A stretch of 49,896 nt of DNA from Agathobacter sp. (GTDB lineage Bacteria > Bacillota > Clostridia > Lachnospirales > Lachnospiraceae), in NCBI GenBank assembly GCA_022769125.1, contig JALEKN010000019.1, positions 1 through 49,896 on the forward strand. Reading direction: 5' to 3'. Position numbers and translations under genes: made by a program. The first letter of the stretch is position 1. Every line of letters begins with the position of its first letter. Positions 7,794 to 19,235 of this stretch are shown here, piece by piece. The notes beneath the pieces were generated by a model. It was not told the origin of the DNA, made no database searches, and saw only the letters and a list, made by a program, of their open reading frames with translations.

Positions 7794-9578
7794 TTATTTA
7801 TCATTTGTAGCAGACAGCACGATTCCCGCAAACACATAAAATACCGGAGAGGTGTACAGCGTCGAATCGCTGAACAGTCCGCATACCATATATGCCACGC
7901 AGCCGAGCAGGCAGCCGAACGCTACTATATTTTTTGTGGAGTGCTCCCAGCCTTCCCTTTTAAAGAAAATACCGCCTTTTTTCAGAATAAATATGTAGAA
8001 CGTGATAAGCGCCCCGACAGAAAGAAGCCCTGTCTGCACCCACTTCATCAGGTAATCATTGTGTGCCCGCTCTATAATGCGCGCCGGATTCTCCGCATAG
8101 ACTAGTTTTCCGGCATAATCGTTCTGTGGGAACACCTCCGCGAAAGTGTCCGGACCGCTTCCAATCAGAAGATAGCGCTTTAACATCGGTATAATGCGAG
8201 TCCAGATATAGACACGCCCACTTCCAAGATACTCCAGCCCGCCTGCGTCCACATGTTCCACAGCGACCATCTGATCTTCCTTCCCCCAGGAGGTAATGTA
8301 GACATAGGAATCGCCCTCTTTCGTGAAAGTGAGCAGATTGTCATACATATACAGGAAAATGCATGGGCGGTCATCCCACTGCGCGACACTGACCTCGCAT
8401 TCCGTCGCAATCGGGAGGCGGTACTCCTCATCCGCTTCCGTGAGAACCACGTGCTCCGCGCCTGCCGCATCCGTCACCTGAAGAACTGTTTCCTCCCCCT
8501 CCTCGGTAAGCGAAAGCAAAAAACTCTCATCGCCATAGTCGATCTGCACGCCCTGTCCGGTTGTGAGAATATCCTTAAGCTGGTTATCCTTTTTTGCATC
8601 GATCATCCGGTGTACATAATGTCCGTCAAAAACCGCCAGATCAATTGCGGCAAACGCACCCACCAATGCCAGCAGTCCGCCGGCCAGATACAGGGCATAC
8701 CATAGGTTTTTTGCACTGTTCCCTTTGAAGCAGGCCACAATGCACAGAGCCGCAACCACAAGCAATGCCACCAGCCCGGAGCGGCTGTATGTAAACCATG
8801 TCAGGATCAGTGCATCGATCAGTAGAACCGCGGAAATGATTTTCTGTCTTTTCTCTTTGGAATATAGTGTGCCCGCCGCAAATACACACGCAAACATGAT
8901 CAGATAGATAACCGCATAGTTAGGGTTGTACAACGACAGGGAAACATTATTCCCGGTAAAGACATTGTACATCTGTCCCTCATAGTATTCGTAGTATTCC
9001 TCCGACATGATCAATTTCTGAACAAACGGAAACAGCAGTGGGTCTTTCATAAACACCTGCATCCAGCCGATAACGCTCATCAGCACAAAGCTGATCTCCA
9101 TCCCCTTATAAACGGTTGCATAGTCCCGTTCTGTCTCCATGATCTGATAAGTGTAAAACGCGATGATTCCATAGCCGGCAAGTACAAGAAAACCTTCCAT
9201 ATCCGGAATATTTCCAAGCCATGCTGCCTTTGGGTTGACCGAAAAGACGCAGGACAATGCCACCAATCCGAGATATACCGCAAATGGGATAAATACCTTT
9301 GCAGATTTATTTTTCTCCCTGTAGAGGCCCATTCGGAACAGTAGAACAACGATTGCAACTGCCACTATGGTCAGAAAGAACCACATTCTATAATAGGTAA
9401 ACAGATCCTGAAGCACACTTTCATCTGAATGCCATGCATAGTCACTATATCCATACTCGTATTCCTTCAGCCTTACTGTAAAGGGAAGAACGCACAGCGT
9501 AAAGATGATTGGAAGCAGCAGATCATTAAAATACTGTTTCTTTTCTTTTTTTATCTTCTTTCTTGTCGTTGCTGCCAT
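7794..9578 (-). CDS. O-antigen ligase / Wzy-like polytopic membrane protein
   Basis: A 594-residue integral membrane protein with about ten hydrophobic segments (20-36, 64-83, 95-113, 127-146, 160-177, 220-236, 246-285, 292-313, 515-532, 548-590). The C-terminal pattern IGSGPDTF ... AHNDYLMKWVQTGLL (about 472-520) matches the Wzy_C/O-antigen ligase family, which joins or polymerises lipid-linked glycans on the outer face of the membrane. The large outside loop between TM segments (about 318-452) is a soluble beta-rich, acidic domain. Signal AGGAGAG lies four bases before ATG. No glycan-synthesis neighbours are present, so its substrate is unknown. The gene directly follows the rpoC terminator. 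Confidence 0.75.
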   Translation of the reverse strand: MAATTRKKIKKEKKQYFNDLLLPIIFTLCVLPFTVRLKEYEYGYSDYAWHSDESVLQDLFTYYRMWFFLTIVAVAIVVLLFRMGLYREKNKSAKVFIPFAVYLGLVALSCVFSVNPKAAWLGNIPDMEGFLVLAGYGIIAFYTYQIMETERDYATVYKGMEISFVLMSVIGWMQVFMKDPLLFPFVQKLIMSEEYYEYYEGQMYNVFTGNNVSLSLYNPNYAVIYLIMFACVFAAGTLYSKEKRQKIISAVLLIDALILTWFTYSRSGLVALLVVAALCIVACFKGNSAKNLWYALYLAGGLLALVGAFAAIDLAVFDGHYVHRMIDAKKDNQLKDILTTGQGVQIDYGDESFLLSLTEEGEETVLQVTDAAGAEHVVLTEADEEYRLPIATECEVSVAQWDDRPCIFLYMYDNLLTFTKEGDSYVYITSWGKEDQMVAVEHVDAGGLEYLGSGRVYIWTRIIPMLKRYLLIGSGPDTFAEVFPQNDYAGKLVYAENPARIIERAHNDYLMKWVQTGLLSVGALITFYIFILKKGGIFFKREGWEHSTKNIVAFGCLLGCVAYMVCGLFSDSTLYTSPVFYVFAGIVLSATNDK

Positions 9579-9590
9579 TTTTCTCTCCTA

Positions 9591-9638
9591 AAAACAAATG
9601 TACCCTCCGCCGTCTCTGAGTGAAACGGGGAGGGACAT
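9591..9638 (-). terminator. Terminator of rpoBC
   Basis: The minus-strand arms TGTCCCTCC-CCGT and ACGG-GGAGGGTACA flank a loop of about 11 bases and are followed by TTTGTTTTT. The T run is only about a dozen bases before the next start codon, so the downstream membrane-protein gene must rely on read-through or on a promoter inside the rpoC end. A TATAAT is present at 9637-9642 but has no clear -35. Confidence 0.75.
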
Positions 9639-9667
9639 TATAACTTTCAGTTCTTTGAAACCGGTGA

Positions 9668-12600
9668 TTACTCATCTACCTCAACGGTTGAAATCAGAGT
9701 GCCATCCTGTGTATCCATAACAGCCTCATCTTCTTCCGCGAAATCCATATCGTCGAATGACAACTCATCATCCTCATTAATATCGCTATCCAGGCGGATA
9801 TTACGGTATCTCTTCATACCGGTTCCTGCCGGAATCAGCTTACCGATGATAACGTTCTCCTTCATACCGATGAGTGGATCAACCTTGCCCTTGATTGCAG
9901 CCTCTGTAAGAACCTTTGTGGTCTCCTGGAAGGACGCAGCAGACAGGAAGGAATTGGTTGCTAAGGATGCCTTGGTAATACCAAGAAGTACCTGAGTACC
10001 CTGAGCAAGTGTCTTTCCTTCTTCTTCGAGCTTTTCATTCAGCTCTAAGAATTCAAGCGCATCTACCATGCTTCCCGGAAGAAGATCGGAATCTCCGTTC
10101 TCCTCTACGCGAATCTTCTGTAAGCACTGGCGCACAATAACTTCGATATGCTTATCGTTGATTTCTACACCCTGCAGACGGTATACACGCTGAACCTCGC
10201 GGAGCATGTAATCCTGAACTGCGCGCACACCCTTGATCTTTAAGATATCGTGTGGATTTACAGAACCTTCTGTCAGCTCATCGCCGGCCTCAAGCACTGC
10301 TCCGTCCATGATCTTAATTCTTGATCCATAAGGAATCAGGTATGCCTTTGTCTCGCCGGTCTCGTTATTTGTAACGATAACCTCACGCTTTTTCTTTGTG
10401 TCTTTGATGGTTGCAACACCGCCGAATTCGGTAATGATTGCAAGACCCTTAGGCTTACGAGCCTCGAAAATTTCCTCTACACGAGGAAGACCCTGTGTAA
10501 TATCGTTACCAGCAACACCACCGGTATGGAATGTTCTCATGGTAAGCTGTGTACCAGGCTCACCGATGGACTGTGCTGCGATAATACCAACAGCTTCACC
10601 AACCTGTACTGCCTGACCGGTTGCCATGTTAGCTCCGTAACACTTTGCACATACTCCCATGTGGGAACGGCAGGTAAGAACTGTACGGATCTTCACAGCA
10701 GTGATCGGATTTCCGTTTTCATCCACACCCTTGCTGATAACAGCAGCGGCACGTCTCGGAGTGATCATATGGTTCTTCTTAACGATCACATTGCCATCTT
10801 TGTCACAGATGGTATCACAGGTAAATCTTCCTGTAATACGCTCCTGAAGACTCTCGATTTCTTCCTTGCCTTCCATGAATGCCTTAACGACCATTCCAGG
10901 AATTTCTCTTCCGGTTCCTGCACAGCAGTCAGACTCGCGAACGATAATGTGCTGTGAAACGTCAACCAGACGACGGGTAAGGTATCCTGAGTCAGCTGTA
11001 CGAAGCGCGGTATCGGACAAACCTTTACGAGCACCATGTGCTGACATGAAGTACTCCAATACGTCAAGACCTTCACGGAAGTTTGACTTAATTGGCAGCT
11101 CAATGGTTCTACCGGTTGTATCGGCCATCAAACCACGCATGCCGGCAAGCTGCTTGATCTGCTTATCGGAACCACGGGCTCCGGAATCAGCCATCATGAA
11201 GATGTTGTTGTACTTATCAAGTCCGGTAAGAAGTGCCTTGGTAAGCTCATCATCCGTCTCTTTCCATGTCTCAACAACTTCCTTGTAACGTTCTTCATCT
11301 GTGATCAGACCACGCTTATACTGCTTGGTGATACGGTCTACGGTATTCTGTGCATCCTCGATCATCTGTGGCTTCTGTGGCGGCACGGTCATATCGGAAA
11401 TGGATACTGTCATGGCTGCCTGTGTGGAATACTTGTATCCCATAGCCTTTACATTATCAAGCACCTCGGCGGTTCTTGTTGCACCATGGATGTTGATAAC
11501 CTTCTCAAGGATCTTCTTGATCTGCTTCTTACCTACATGGAAATCTACTTCCAGAAGAAGTGCATTATCCGGGTTGGTACGATCTACAAATCCAAGATCC
11601 TGCGGAATGTTCTCGTTGAAGATCAAAAGACCAACAGTAGTCTGGATAAATCCGCTCTTTACAGTACCATCTGCCAAAGTAGCGGTACGATATACATAAA
11701 TATTCTGGTGAAGTGTGATCTCTTTATTCTCATATGCGAGCATTGCAAGATTTACACTACCATAGTAACGTCCGAGCAGGTCAATCGGTCTGCAAAGGAC
11801 ACGACGGTTATTATCTGTAGTATCCTCAAACCAGATCAGATCATGTAAGCCAAGTGCAGCTTTTCCTGTCTTCTCATCCGGAGTGGTAAGCTTCTTCAGC
11901 TCCTCGATATCATTGTAAACGGTGTCTGAGCTTACCTGTGCAACCATCTTTGGATCATCCTTGTGATCAGCAAGCTTACGCATGGTCAGATAGTATACAC
12001 CGAGGATCATATCCTGTGAAGGAACGGCTACAAGTCCACCATCGGAAGGCTTAAGCAGGTTGTTCGGAGATAACAGCATAAATCTGCACTCTGCCTGCGC
12101 CTCTACAGAAAGTGGGAGATGGACAGCCATCTGGTCTCCGTCGAAGTCGGCGTTGAACGCGGTACATACAAGTGGATGAAGCTTAATTGCTTTTCCTTCT
12201 ACAAGAATCGGCTCGAATGCCTGAATACCAAGGCGGTGAAGTGTAGGAGCACGGTTTAACATAACCGGGTGCTCTTTGATTACTTCTTCCAGAACATCCC
12301 ATACTTCCGGCTGAAGTCTTTCTACCATCTTCTTTGCACTCTTGATGTTATGTGCGGTTCCGTTTGCTGCAAGCTCCTTCATAACAAAAGGCTTGAACAA
12401 TTCGATTGCCATCTCCTTCGGAAGACCACACTGATAAATCTTAAGCTTTGGCTCTACGCAGATAACGGAACGTCCTGAGTAGTCAACTCGCTTTCCAAGT
12501 AAGTTCTGACGGAAACGTCCTCCCTTACCCTTTAACATATCAGACAGAGATTTAAGTGCTCTGTTTCCAGGACCGGTAACCGGACGTCCACGACGGCCGT

Positions 12601-13516
12601 TATCGATCAATGCATCTACCGCTTCCTGAAGCATTCTCTTCTCGTTGCGGACGATGATATCCGGAGCGCCAAGATCAAGAAGTCTTCTAAGACGGTTGTT
12701 ACGGTTGATAATTCTACGATATAAATCATTCAGGTCGGAGGTCGCGAAACGTCCACCATCCAGCTGAACCATTGGACGGAGATCCGGAGGAATAACCGGG
12801 ATAACTGTCATTACCATCCACTCAGGTTTGTTACCAGACTCACGGAATGCTTCAACAACTTCGAGACGTTTGATAATTCTTGCGCGCTTCTGACCTGTTG
12901 CAGTCTCAAGCTCTGCCTTTAATTCCTCGGAATCTTTGTCAAGATCAATTGCCTCTAAGAGCTCGCGGATAGACTCTGCACCCATACCTACGCGGAATGC
13001 ATTGCCGTACTGCTCTCTTGCCTCCTGATATTCAGCCTCAGAAAGCACCTGCTTGTAGCCGAGGGAAGTATTTCCTGCATCCAATACGATGTAAGATGCA
13101 AAGTAAAGAACTCTCTCAAGTACACGCGGAGATAGATCAAGGAGCAATCCCATACGTGATGGGATACCCTTGAAATACCAAATATGGGAAACAGGAGCTG
13201 CCAGCTCGATATGTCCCATACGCTCTCTACGAACGCTTGACTTTGTAATTTCAACGCCACAACGATCACAGACAACGCCTTTATAACGGATCTTCTTATA
13301 CTTACCACAGTGACATTCCCAGTCCTTGGTAGGTCCAAAAATCTTCTCGCAGAACAAGCCGTCTTTTTCCGGCTTTAATGTTCTGTAGTTGATGGTCTCA
13401 GGCTTTTTTACTTCGCCGTGTGACCACTCCCTGATTTTTTCAGGTGATGCCAATCCGATTTGAATCGCATCAAACGACATAGCCTGATTTGTTTCAACAG
13501 TAATATTTTCTGGCAT
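9668..13516 (-). CDS. rpoC: DNA-directed RNA polymerase subunit beta'
   Basis: The largest core RNA polymerase subunit, forming the clamp and active centre. The catalytic Mg-binding motif NADFDGDQ is at about residues 455-462. The zinc cysteines C68, C70, C83 and C86 lie in the N-terminal clamp, and the second zinc cluster region ([13 protein letters not shown]) is downstream. At 1282 aa it is slightly longer than Bacillus RpoC, with an acidic C-terminal tail (about 1250-1282). It follows rpoB by 20 bp and is co-transcribed with it. Confidence 0.98.
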   Translation of the reverse strand: MPENITVETNQAMSFDAIQIGLASPEKIREWSHGEVKKPETINYRTLKPEKDGLFCEKIFGPTKDWECHCGKYKKIRYKGVVCDRCGVEITKSSVRRERMGHIELAAPVSHIWYFKGIPSRMGLLLDLSPRVLERVLYFASYIVLDAGNTSLGYKQVLSEAEYQEAREQYGNAFRVGMGAESIRELLEAIDLDKDSEELKAELETATGQKRARIIKRLEVVEAFRESGNKPEWMVMTVIPVIPPDLRPMVQLDGGRFATSDLNDLYRRIINRNNRLRRLLDLGAPDIIVRNEKRMLQEAVDALIDNGRRGRPVTGPGNRALKSLSDMLKGKGGRFRQNLLGKRVDYSGRSVICVEPKLKIYQCGLPKEMAIELFKPFVMKELAANGTAHNIKSAKKMVERLQPEVWDVLEEVIKEHPVMLNRAPTLHRLGIQAFEPILVEGKAIKLHPLVCTAFNADFDGDQMAVHLPLSVEAQAECRFMLLSPNNLLKPSDGGLVAVPSQDMILGVYYLTMRKLADHKDDPKMVAQVSSDTVYNDIEELKKLTTPDEKTGKAALGLHDLIWFEDTTDNNRRVLCRPIDLLGRYYGSVNLAMLAYENKEITLHQNIYVYRTATLADGTVKSGFIQTTVGLLIFNENIPQDLGFVDRTNPDNALLLEVDFHVGKKQIKKILEKVINIHGATRTAEVLDNVKAMGYKYSTQAAMTVSISDMTVPPQKPQMIEDAQNTVDRITKQYKRGLITDEERYKEVVETWKETDDELTKALLTGLDKYNNIFMMADSGARGSDKQIKQLAGMRGLMADTTGRTIELPIKSNFREGLDVLEYFMSAHGARKGLSDTALRTADSGYLTRRLVDVSQHIIVRESDCCAGTGREIPGMVVKAFMEGKEEIESLQERITGRFTCDTICDKDGNVIVKKNHMITPRRAAAVISKGVDENGNPITAVKIRTVLTCRSHMGVCAKCYGANMATGQAVQVGEAVGIIAAQSIGEPGTQLTMRTFHTGGVAGNDITQGLPRVEEIFEARKPKGLAIITEFGGVATIKDTKKKREVIVTNNETGETKAYLIPYGSRIKIMDGAVLEAGDELTEGSVNPHDILKIKGVRAVQDYMLREVQRVYRLQGVEINDKHIEVIVRQCLQKIRVEENGDSDLLPGSMVDALEFLELNEKLEEEGKTLAQGTQVLLGITKASLATNSFLSAASFQETTKVLTEAAIKGKVDPLIGMKENVIIGKLIPAGTGMKRYRNIRLDSDINEDDELSFDDMDFAEEDEAVMDTQDGTLISTVEVDE

Positions 13517-13536
13517 TTATGGCACTCCCTTCCTAA

Positions 13537-16500
13537 TTACTCTTCATCATAGTCAGCATCTGCATCATCGAAGAATTCTTCGTCATCCAGATCAGCCTCA
13601 TCCTCTTCGATGTCTACAAGTTCCTCATTCTCAGCATCGAACTCCTGCTTGGTAAATCCGTGCTGTGAGAAGGACTCGCTGTCTTCAAATGCATAATCCT
13701 TGTCATTTCCAATAATGGAATTGATATCTGTGTTGCCATATTCACTGGTCTCGATCAGTTCTACTTCATTGCGGTCCTCATCAAGCACCTTGACATCCAG
13801 ACCAAGGGACTGTAACTCTTTGAGCAATACCTTGAATGACTCCGGAATTCCCGGTTCAGGTATATTGTCGCCCTTAATGATTGCCTCGTAAGTCTTAACA
13901 CGTCCGACAACATCATCTGATTTAACAGTAAGGATCTCCTGAAGAGTGTATGCAGCACCATATGCCTCAAGAGCCCAAACTTCCATCTCTCCGAAACGCT
14001 GTCCACCGAACTGTGCTTTACCACCAAGTGGCTGCTGCGTTACAAGAGAGTAAGGACCTGTTGAACGTGCATGGATCTTATCATCAACCAGGTGATGCAG
14101 CTTCAGGTAATGCATGTGTCCGATCGTAACCTTTCCATCGAAGTACTCACCGGTACGTCCGTCACGGAGCTGAACCTTTCCATCTCTTGAAATCGGAACC
14201 CCCTTCCAAAGAGCTCTGTGCTCTCTGTTATCAGAAAGATACTTCATAACTTCTTCATTCAGGGTATCCTTATACTTATCGTAGAAGTTTTCCTCACCAT
14301 CTGCTGCTTCCTCTGCATCAAATGGCATATTAACATAGTCATTTGCAAGCTCAAGGGTATCCTGGATATCAATTTCCTTTGCGCCATCAAATACCGGAGT
14401 CTCAATGTTGAATCCAAGTGCCTTTGCTGCAAGGCTTAAGTGGATCTCGAGGACCTGACCGATATTCATTCGGGAAGGTACACCAAGTGGGTTCAAAACG
14501 ATGTCAAGCGGACGGCCGTTTGGAAGGAATGGCATATCTTCTACCGGAAGCACGCGGGAAACGACACCCTTGTTACCATGACGGCCTGCCATCTTATCGC
14601 CGACAGAAATCTTTCTCTTCTGAGCGATATAGATACGTACGGACTCGTTTACTCCCGGAGACAATTCATCTCCGTTCTCTCTTGTAAATACCTTTGCATC
14701 TACAACAATACCATATGCACCATGCGGTACCTTCAAAGAAGTATCCCGCACTTCTCTTGCTTTTTCACCAAAGATTGCACGAAGAAGTCTCTCTTCTGCG
14801 GTAAGCTCTGTCTCACCCTTTGGTGTTACCTTTCCTACCAGAATATCTCCGGCACGGACCTCAGCGCCGACACGGATGATTCCGCGCTCATCAAGATCCT
14901 TAAGGGCATCATCACCGACACCCGGGACATCACGGGTAATCTCTTCCGGTCCGAGCTTGGTGTCACGTGATTCTACTTCGTATTCCTCAATATGAACAGA
15001 TGTATAAACATCATACTCTACCAGACGTTCTGAAAGGAGAACCGCATCCTCGTAGTTGTAACCTTCCCATGTCATGAATCCGATCAATGGATTCTTTCCA
15101 AGGGCAAGTTCGCCCTGAGAAGTAGAAGGTCCGTCGGCAATTACCTCGCCTGCCTCTACATGCTGGCCCTTAAATACGATTGGTCTCTGGTTATAGCAGT
15201 TGGACTGGTTACTACGGGAGAATTTTGTAAGAACATACTCTCTCTTGTTTCCATCATCCTCTTTTACAATGATCCGGTTAGATTCCGCACTTAATACGGT
15301 ACCTGCGGCCTTTGCAATCACACATACGCCGGAGTCAACAGCTGCTTTGGTCTCCATACCGGTTCCAACAACAGGTGCTTCCGTAGTCAGAAGCGGAACT
15401 GCCTGACGCTGCATGTTAGATCCCATCAGCGCACGGTTTGCATCGTCGTTCTGAAGGAACGGGATAAGGGCAGTTGCAACAGAGAATACCATCTTAGGAG
15501 ATACATCCATGTAATCGAACATGTTCTTATCGTACTCCTGTGTCTCCTCGCGATAACGACCGGATACGGAATTACGAACGAAATGTCCTTCCTCATCCAG
15601 CTTTTCGTTTGCCTGTGCTACATGGTAATTATCCTCTTCATCGGCTGTCATGTATACAACGTCCTCGGTAACAACCGGGTTCTTCGGATCGCTGTGGTCA
15701 ATCTTACGATACGGTGCCTCTACGAAACCATACTCATTGATTCTTGCATAGCATGCAAGAGAGTTGATCAGACCGATGTTCGGTCCTTCAGGTGTCTCAA
15801 TCGGGCACATACGTCCGTAATGGGAGTAATGTACGTCTCGAACCTCGAATCCGGCACGGTCTCTGGACAAACCGCCAGGTCCCAATGCAGAAAGACGTCT
15901 CTTATGTGTCAACTCACCAAGTGGGTTATTCTGATCCATGAACTGTGACAGCTGGGAAGATCCGAAGAATTCCTTAACAGCAGCTGTTACAGGTTTGATA
16001 TTAATCAGGCTCTGCGGGGAGATTCCCTCAAGATCCTGTGTTGTCATACGTTCACGAACTACACGCTCCAGACGGGAAAGTCCGATGCGGTACTGGTTCT
16101 GCAACAGTTCTCCGACTGCACGGATACGTCTGTTACCCAGGTGGTCGATATCGTCATCATGCCCGATTCCCCACTCCAGATGCATATTGTAGTTGATGGA
16201 TGCGAAGATATCCTCTTTTGTAATATGCTTCGGAATCAAATCCGTAATATCTCTCTTGATTGCCTCGATACGATCTTCAAGAGAATCGTACTCTTCCATG
16301 ATCTGTGCAAGAACCGGATAGTAAACAAGCTCCGTAACGCCAAGCTCTCTCGGATTCTCAATCTCCGGGATCCAGCTTCTGATGTCAACCATCATAGAAG
16401 AAAGGACTTTGACATTGCGGCTCTCTGTCTGAATCCATACTGCCGGAACAGCAGCGTTCTGGATCTGCTCTGCAAGCTCTCTGGTCACAGTTGTTCCTGC

Positions 16501-17448
16501 TGCGGCGATCACTTCTCCCGTAGTCGGGTCTAAAACATCCTCTGCAAGAACATGTCCATTGATGCGGTTCTTAAGGGCAAGCTTCTTATTGAACTTATAA
16601 CGTCCAACCTTAGCCAGATCATAACGTCTTGCATCAAAGAACATACCGGTGATAAGGCTCTCTGCGCTTTCTACGGAAAGAGGCTCGCCCGGACGGATCT
16701 TCTTATATAACTCCAACAGACCAGCTTCATAGCTGCCCTGTGGTTCTTTCTCGGAAATAGCCGGATCTTTGCCAAAGGAAGCAAGGATCTTCGGCTCCTC
16801 GCCGAACATATCAATAATTTCCTGATTGGTTCCTACTCCGAGGGCACGGAGGAACACAGTAATCGGGACTTTACGAGTTCTATCTACTCTTACACTGAAA
16901 ACGTCATTGGAATCTGTCTCGTACTCCAGCCATGCACCACGGTTCGGAATTACGGTACAAGAATAAAGGGTCTTACCCACTTTATCATGGGCAATACCAT
17001 AGTAGATACCCGGAGAACGAACCAATTGGCTTACGATAACACGCTCCGCTCCATTGATCACGAATGTACCGGTCTCTGTCATAAGAGGAAGATCACCCAT
17101 GAAAATCTCATGCTCGTTGATCTCATCTGTCTCTTTGTTGTGAAGTCGTACCTTCACCTTTAAAGGAGCTGCGTAAGTAGCATCTCTTTCTTTGCATTCT
17201 GGAATTGTATACTTTACATCGTCTTCGCACAATGTAAAATCAACGAACTCCAGACTCAAGTGATCACTGTAATCCGTGATCGGAGAGATATCTGCAAATG
17301 CTTCCTTCAAGCCCTCATCCAAAAACCACTGATAAGAATCCTTCTGGACCTCAATCAGGTTTGGCATCTGCAAAACCTCTTTTTGTCTTGAGTAACTCAT
17401 ACGCATGCCTTTTCCAGCCTTGACTGGACGTATTCTGTTTTTCTCCAT
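13537..17448 (-). CDS. rpoB: DNA-directed RNA polymerase subunit beta
   Basis: A core RNA polymerase subunit containing the rifampicin pocket ([16 protein letters not shown] ... [12 protein letters not shown]) and the C-terminal [22 protein letters not shown] region that joins beta'. I start it at the ATG at 17448 (1303 aa, [12 protein letters not shown]), with GAGGTG about ten bases upstream. The frame stays open a further 35 codons upstream, but that extension is not RpoB-like and has no ribosome binding site. The C-terminal tail (about 1245-1303) is strongly acidic. A 478-bp gap with a terminator and a probable promoter separates it from rplL. Confidence 0.97.
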   Translation of the reverse strand: MEKNRIRPVKAGKGMRMSYSRQKEVLQMPNLIEVQKDSYQWFLDEGLKEAFADISPITDYSDHLSLEFVDFTLCEDDVKYTIPECKERDATYAAPLKVKVRLHNKETDEINEHEIFMGDLPLMTETGTFVINGAERVIVSQLVRSPGIYYGIAHDKVGKTLYSCTVIPNRGAWLEYETDSNDVFSVRVDRTRKVPITVFLRALGVGTNQEIIDMFGEEPKILASFGKDPAISEKEPQGSYEAGLLELYKKIRPGEPLSVESAESLITGMFFDARRYDLAKVGRYKFNKKLALKNRINGHVLAEDVLDPTTGEVIAAAGTTVTRELAEQIQNAAVPAVWIQTESRNVKVLSSMMVDIRSWIPEIENPRELGVTELVYYPVLAQIMEEYDSLEDRIEAIKRDITDLIPKHITKEDIFASINYNMHLEWGIGHDDDIDHLGNRRIRAVGELLQNQYRIGLSRLERVVRERMTTQDLEGISPQSLINIKPVTAAVKEFFGSSQLSQFMDQNNPLGELTHKRRLSALGPGGLSRDRAGFEVRDVHYSHYGRMCPIETPEGPNIGLINSLACYARINEYGFVEAPYRKIDHSDPKNPVVTEDVVYMTADEEDNYHVAQANEKLDEEGHFVRNSVSGRYREETQEYDKNMFDYMDVSPKMVFSVATALIPFLQNDDANRALMGSNMQRQAVPLLTTEAPVVGTGMETKAAVDSGVCVIAKAAGTVLSAESNRIIVKEDDGNKREYVLTKFSRSNQSNCYNQRPIVFKGQHVEAGEVIADGPSTSQGELALGKNPLIGFMTWEGYNYEDAVLLSERLVEYDVYTSVHIEEYEVESRDTKLGPEEITRDVPGVGDDALKDLDERGIIRVGAEVRAGDILVGKVTPKGETELTAEERLLRAIFGEKAREVRDTSLKVPHGAYGIVVDAKVFTRENGDELSPGVNESVRIYIAQKRKISVGDKMAGRHGNKGVVSRVLPVEDMPFLPNGRPLDIVLNPLGVPSRMNIGQVLEIHLSLAAKALGFNIETPVFDGAKEIDIQDTLELANDYVNMPFDAEEAADGEENFYDKYKDTLNEEVMKYLSDNREHRALWKGVPISRDGKVQLRDGRTGEYFDGKVTIGHMHYLKLHHLVDDKIHARSTGPYSLVTQQPLGGKAQFGGQRFGEMEVWALEAYGAAYTLQEILTVKSDDVVGRVKTYEAIIKGDNIPEPGIPESFKVLLKELQSLGLDVKVLDEDRNEVELIETSEYGNTDINSIIGNDKDYAFEDSESFSQHGFTKQEFDAENEELVDIEEDEADLDDEEFFDDADADYDEE

Positions 17449-17654
17449 CGACGTTTCACCTCTCGTTTTTATTTTAAATCTAGGATATAAATCTAGATGA
17501 TGTTGAAAAAAATAATTCCATCGACTATATCTTGTGGATTTTTCCAACGGCAAAATTGACGCCAGTAGTCAGATTGCCAAAACGCGCATTTTACAAGGGT
17601 TTTCCCTAAAAATGAGCATAGCAAGACCTACTGCACCACAATAGCGCAACCTAT

Positions 17655-17683
17655 ACTATATAACAAAGTGTCAAGAATTGCAA
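17655..17683 (-). promoter_or_regulatory. Probable sigma-A promoter of rpoBC
   Basis: TTGCAA (17678-17683) and TATAGT (17655-17660) on the minus strand, spacer 17 bases. It gives an rpoB leader of about 200 nt. Between it and rpoB I see only short weak stem-loops (for example around GGGAAAACCC, about 17595-17610) and AT-rich leader. A nearby TTGACA (17669-17674) has poor spacing to any -10. Confidence 0.6.
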
Positions 17684-17789
17684 GCGGAATTTCAAATTTT
17701 TTCTTATGCGTTGTATTTTTTCATTAGATGAGCATAAATACGAGCATATATATAGACATAAAAAGCCATGCGCACAAGTGAAATCCGAC

Positions 17790-17916
17790 GCTACGAGAAA
17801 AGCTCGATTCCGCTTTGCTTCATCTCGCTTTCCGGCTGTCGCCGAATCGCAATCAAAAAAGGCTTGTGGGGAAATAAATTTCCCACAAGCCTTTCGATTG
17901 CGATTCTTCTCGTAGC
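17790..17916. repeat. Long nested inverted repeat between rplL and rpoB
   Basis: The right arm is continuous: GATTGCGATTC (17896-17906) then TTCTCGTAGC (17907-17916). Its partners on the left are GAATCGCAATC (17844-17854) and GCTACGAGAA (17790-17799), interrupted by 44 extra bases. The inner part is the rplL terminator stem, so the full structure is a stem of over 30 bp with one large one-sided bulge. Confidence 0.7.
17855..17896 (-). terminator. Terminator of rplJL
   Basis: On the minus strand AAAGGCTTGTGGGAAA pairs with TTCCCCACAAGCCTTT, with a T run in the descending arm. It is the core of the longer inverted repeat at 17790-17916. It implies that rpoBC is expressed by partial read-through or mainly from its own promoter. 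Confidence 0.85.
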
Positions 17917-17926
17917 TTCGCTAATA

Positions 17927-18295
17927 TTACTTAATAGTAACGGTTGCGCCTGCTTCCTCAAGCTGCTTCTTGATAGACTCAGCTTCTTCCTTAGAAACGC
18001 CTTCCTTAACCATCTTAGGAGCTGCGGTAACAAGATCCTTAGCTTCCTTAAGTCCAAGACCAGTGATCTCACGAACTGCCTTGATAACCGGTACACCAGA
18101 ACCAGCGGTAAGCTCTACGTCGAACTCAGTCTTCTCTTCTTCAGCTGCTGCTGCAGGACCTGCTGCTGCAACTACAACGCCTGCTGCTGCAGATACGCCG
18201 AACTCTTCTTCACATGCCTTTACAAGGTCATTTAACTCTAATACGCTTAACTCTTTGATAGCTTCGATAAACTCAGCTGTTGTTAACTTTGCCAT
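17927..18295 (-). CDS. rplL: 50S ribosomal protein L7/L12
   Basis: The stalk protein that recruits translation GTPases; it binds L10 as dimers. At 122 aa it has the usual layout: an N-terminal dimerisation helix region ([25 protein letters not shown]), an Ala/Gly-rich hinge (residues about 35-52), and a C-terminal factor-binding domain with the conserved [11 protein letters not shown] motif. It lies 99 bp after rplJ. Confidence 0.98.
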   Translation of the reverse strand: MAKLTTAEFIEAIKELSVLELNDLVKACEEEFGVSAAAGVVVAAAGPAAAAEEEKTEFDVELTAGSGVPVIKAVREITGLGLKEAKDLVTAAPKMVKEGVSKEEAESIKKQLEEAGATVTIK

Positions 18296-18394
18296 TATTA
18301 TTTTCCTCCATTTAATAAATTTGCCGCCGTCTTACGGCGAATTATGTGTCTTGCGGGCTCGCCGCATTGTTACCCTTTCGGGATAATGTCCGGA

Positions 18395-18940
18395 TTATTC
18401 AGCCGGAGTCTCTGCTGCTTCTGCTGCAGGAGCTTCCTCTACTGCTGCATCAGCTGCGCCACCCTTCTCTGCGATCTGATTAAGAACGCGAGCAAGATTT
18501 GTAACAGGTGACTGCATACTTCCAAGTAATCTTGAGAGAAGAACCTCTCTGCTTGGAATTGTTGCGATTGCGCTCATTCCTGCTGCATCATAGAAGGTTC
18601 CTTCTACAACACCAGCCTTGATCTCAAGCTTCGGAGCCTTCTTAGCAAAATCAGCTAATACTCTAGCCGGTGCTGTGGCGTCCTCAGTTGATACTGCGAA
18701 TGCGCTTGGTCCTTCAAGGACTTCCTTTAAGCTCTCAAACTCAGTTCCGGCGATTGCACGAGTAACATAGGTATTCTTGTATACCTTGTAAGTAACTCCT
18801 GCCTCTCTTAAGTTCTTACGAAGCTGTGTATCCTCAGCAACAGTAAGTCCACGGTAGTCAACGACTACTACGGAAGCTGCGTCTTTGATAGCTGCGGAAA
18901 TTTCCTCAACGATTGGCTGCTTCAATTCAACCTTTGGCAT
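18395..18940 (-). CDS. rplJ: 50S ribosomal protein L10
   Basis: The stalk base protein that binds 23S rRNA and carries L7/L12 dimers on its C-terminal helix. At 181 aa it includes the N-terminal VVVDYRGLTVAEDTQLRKNLREAG motif region and a C-terminal tail rich in Ala and Glu (about 160-181). AAGGAGG lies upstream of the ATG. It is preceded by an L10 leader attenuator and a consensus promoter, so the L10/L12 pair is autoregulated. Confidence 0.97.
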   Translation of the reverse strand: MPKVELKQPIVEEISAAIKDAASVVVVDYRGLTVAEDTQLRKNLREAGVTYKVYKNTYVTRAIAGTEFESLKEVLEGPSAFAVSTEDATAPARVLADFAKKAPKLEIKAGVVEGTFYDAAGMSAIATIPSREVLLSRLLGSMQSPVTNLARVLNQIAEKGGAADAAVEEAPAAEAAETPAE

Positions 18941-18982
18941 GTTTTATTACCTCCTTATTTTATTTGCATAATGACATGAGGT

Positions 18983-19107
18983 ATAAAAAACCTCTCTGCC
19001 AGTCGACAGAGAGGTGTTCGTTCACTTTAAGATGTTGTCATCTCAAATCCCTCGGTAGGCCTCTTGGTTACGCCTTACGGCACCTACTGTCTTCGGCAAT
19101 ATGCGTT
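18983..19107 (-). ncRNA. Ribosomal protein L10 leader with attenuator
   Basis: The transcript leader contains the hallmark segments GCCGAAGACAGTAGGTGCC and GGCCTACCGAGG of the L10 leader family, which binds free L10(L12)4. It ends in a terminator hairpin, CCTCTCTGTCGACTGGCAGAGAGG followed by TTTTTT (18985-19014). Family knowledge says L10 binding favours early termination. Confidence 0.92.
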
Positions 19108-19110
19108 GCT

Positions 19111-19139
19111 AGTATAACAAAATGTATTACGGATGTCAA
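19111..19139 (-). promoter_or_regulatory. Sigma-A promoter of rplJL
   Basis: TTGACA (19134-19139) and TATACT (19111-19116), minus strand, spacer 17 bases. Transcription would begin just before the L10 leader. Confidence 0.9.
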
Positions 19140-19235
19140 TTACTTTTCCGCAAAACTTGCTTGTATAGGTCCATGTTTCTCGATAAGGGCCTGCCGCAGC
19201 TCTCCGCCGCGGCGAAATCCCTTACATTCCTGTGA

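Noticed and set aside
17449..17553. 35-residue N-terminal extension of RpoB
   Set aside because: No ribosome site, and RpoB starts are conserved near MEKNRIRPV; the extension runs into the mRNA leader.
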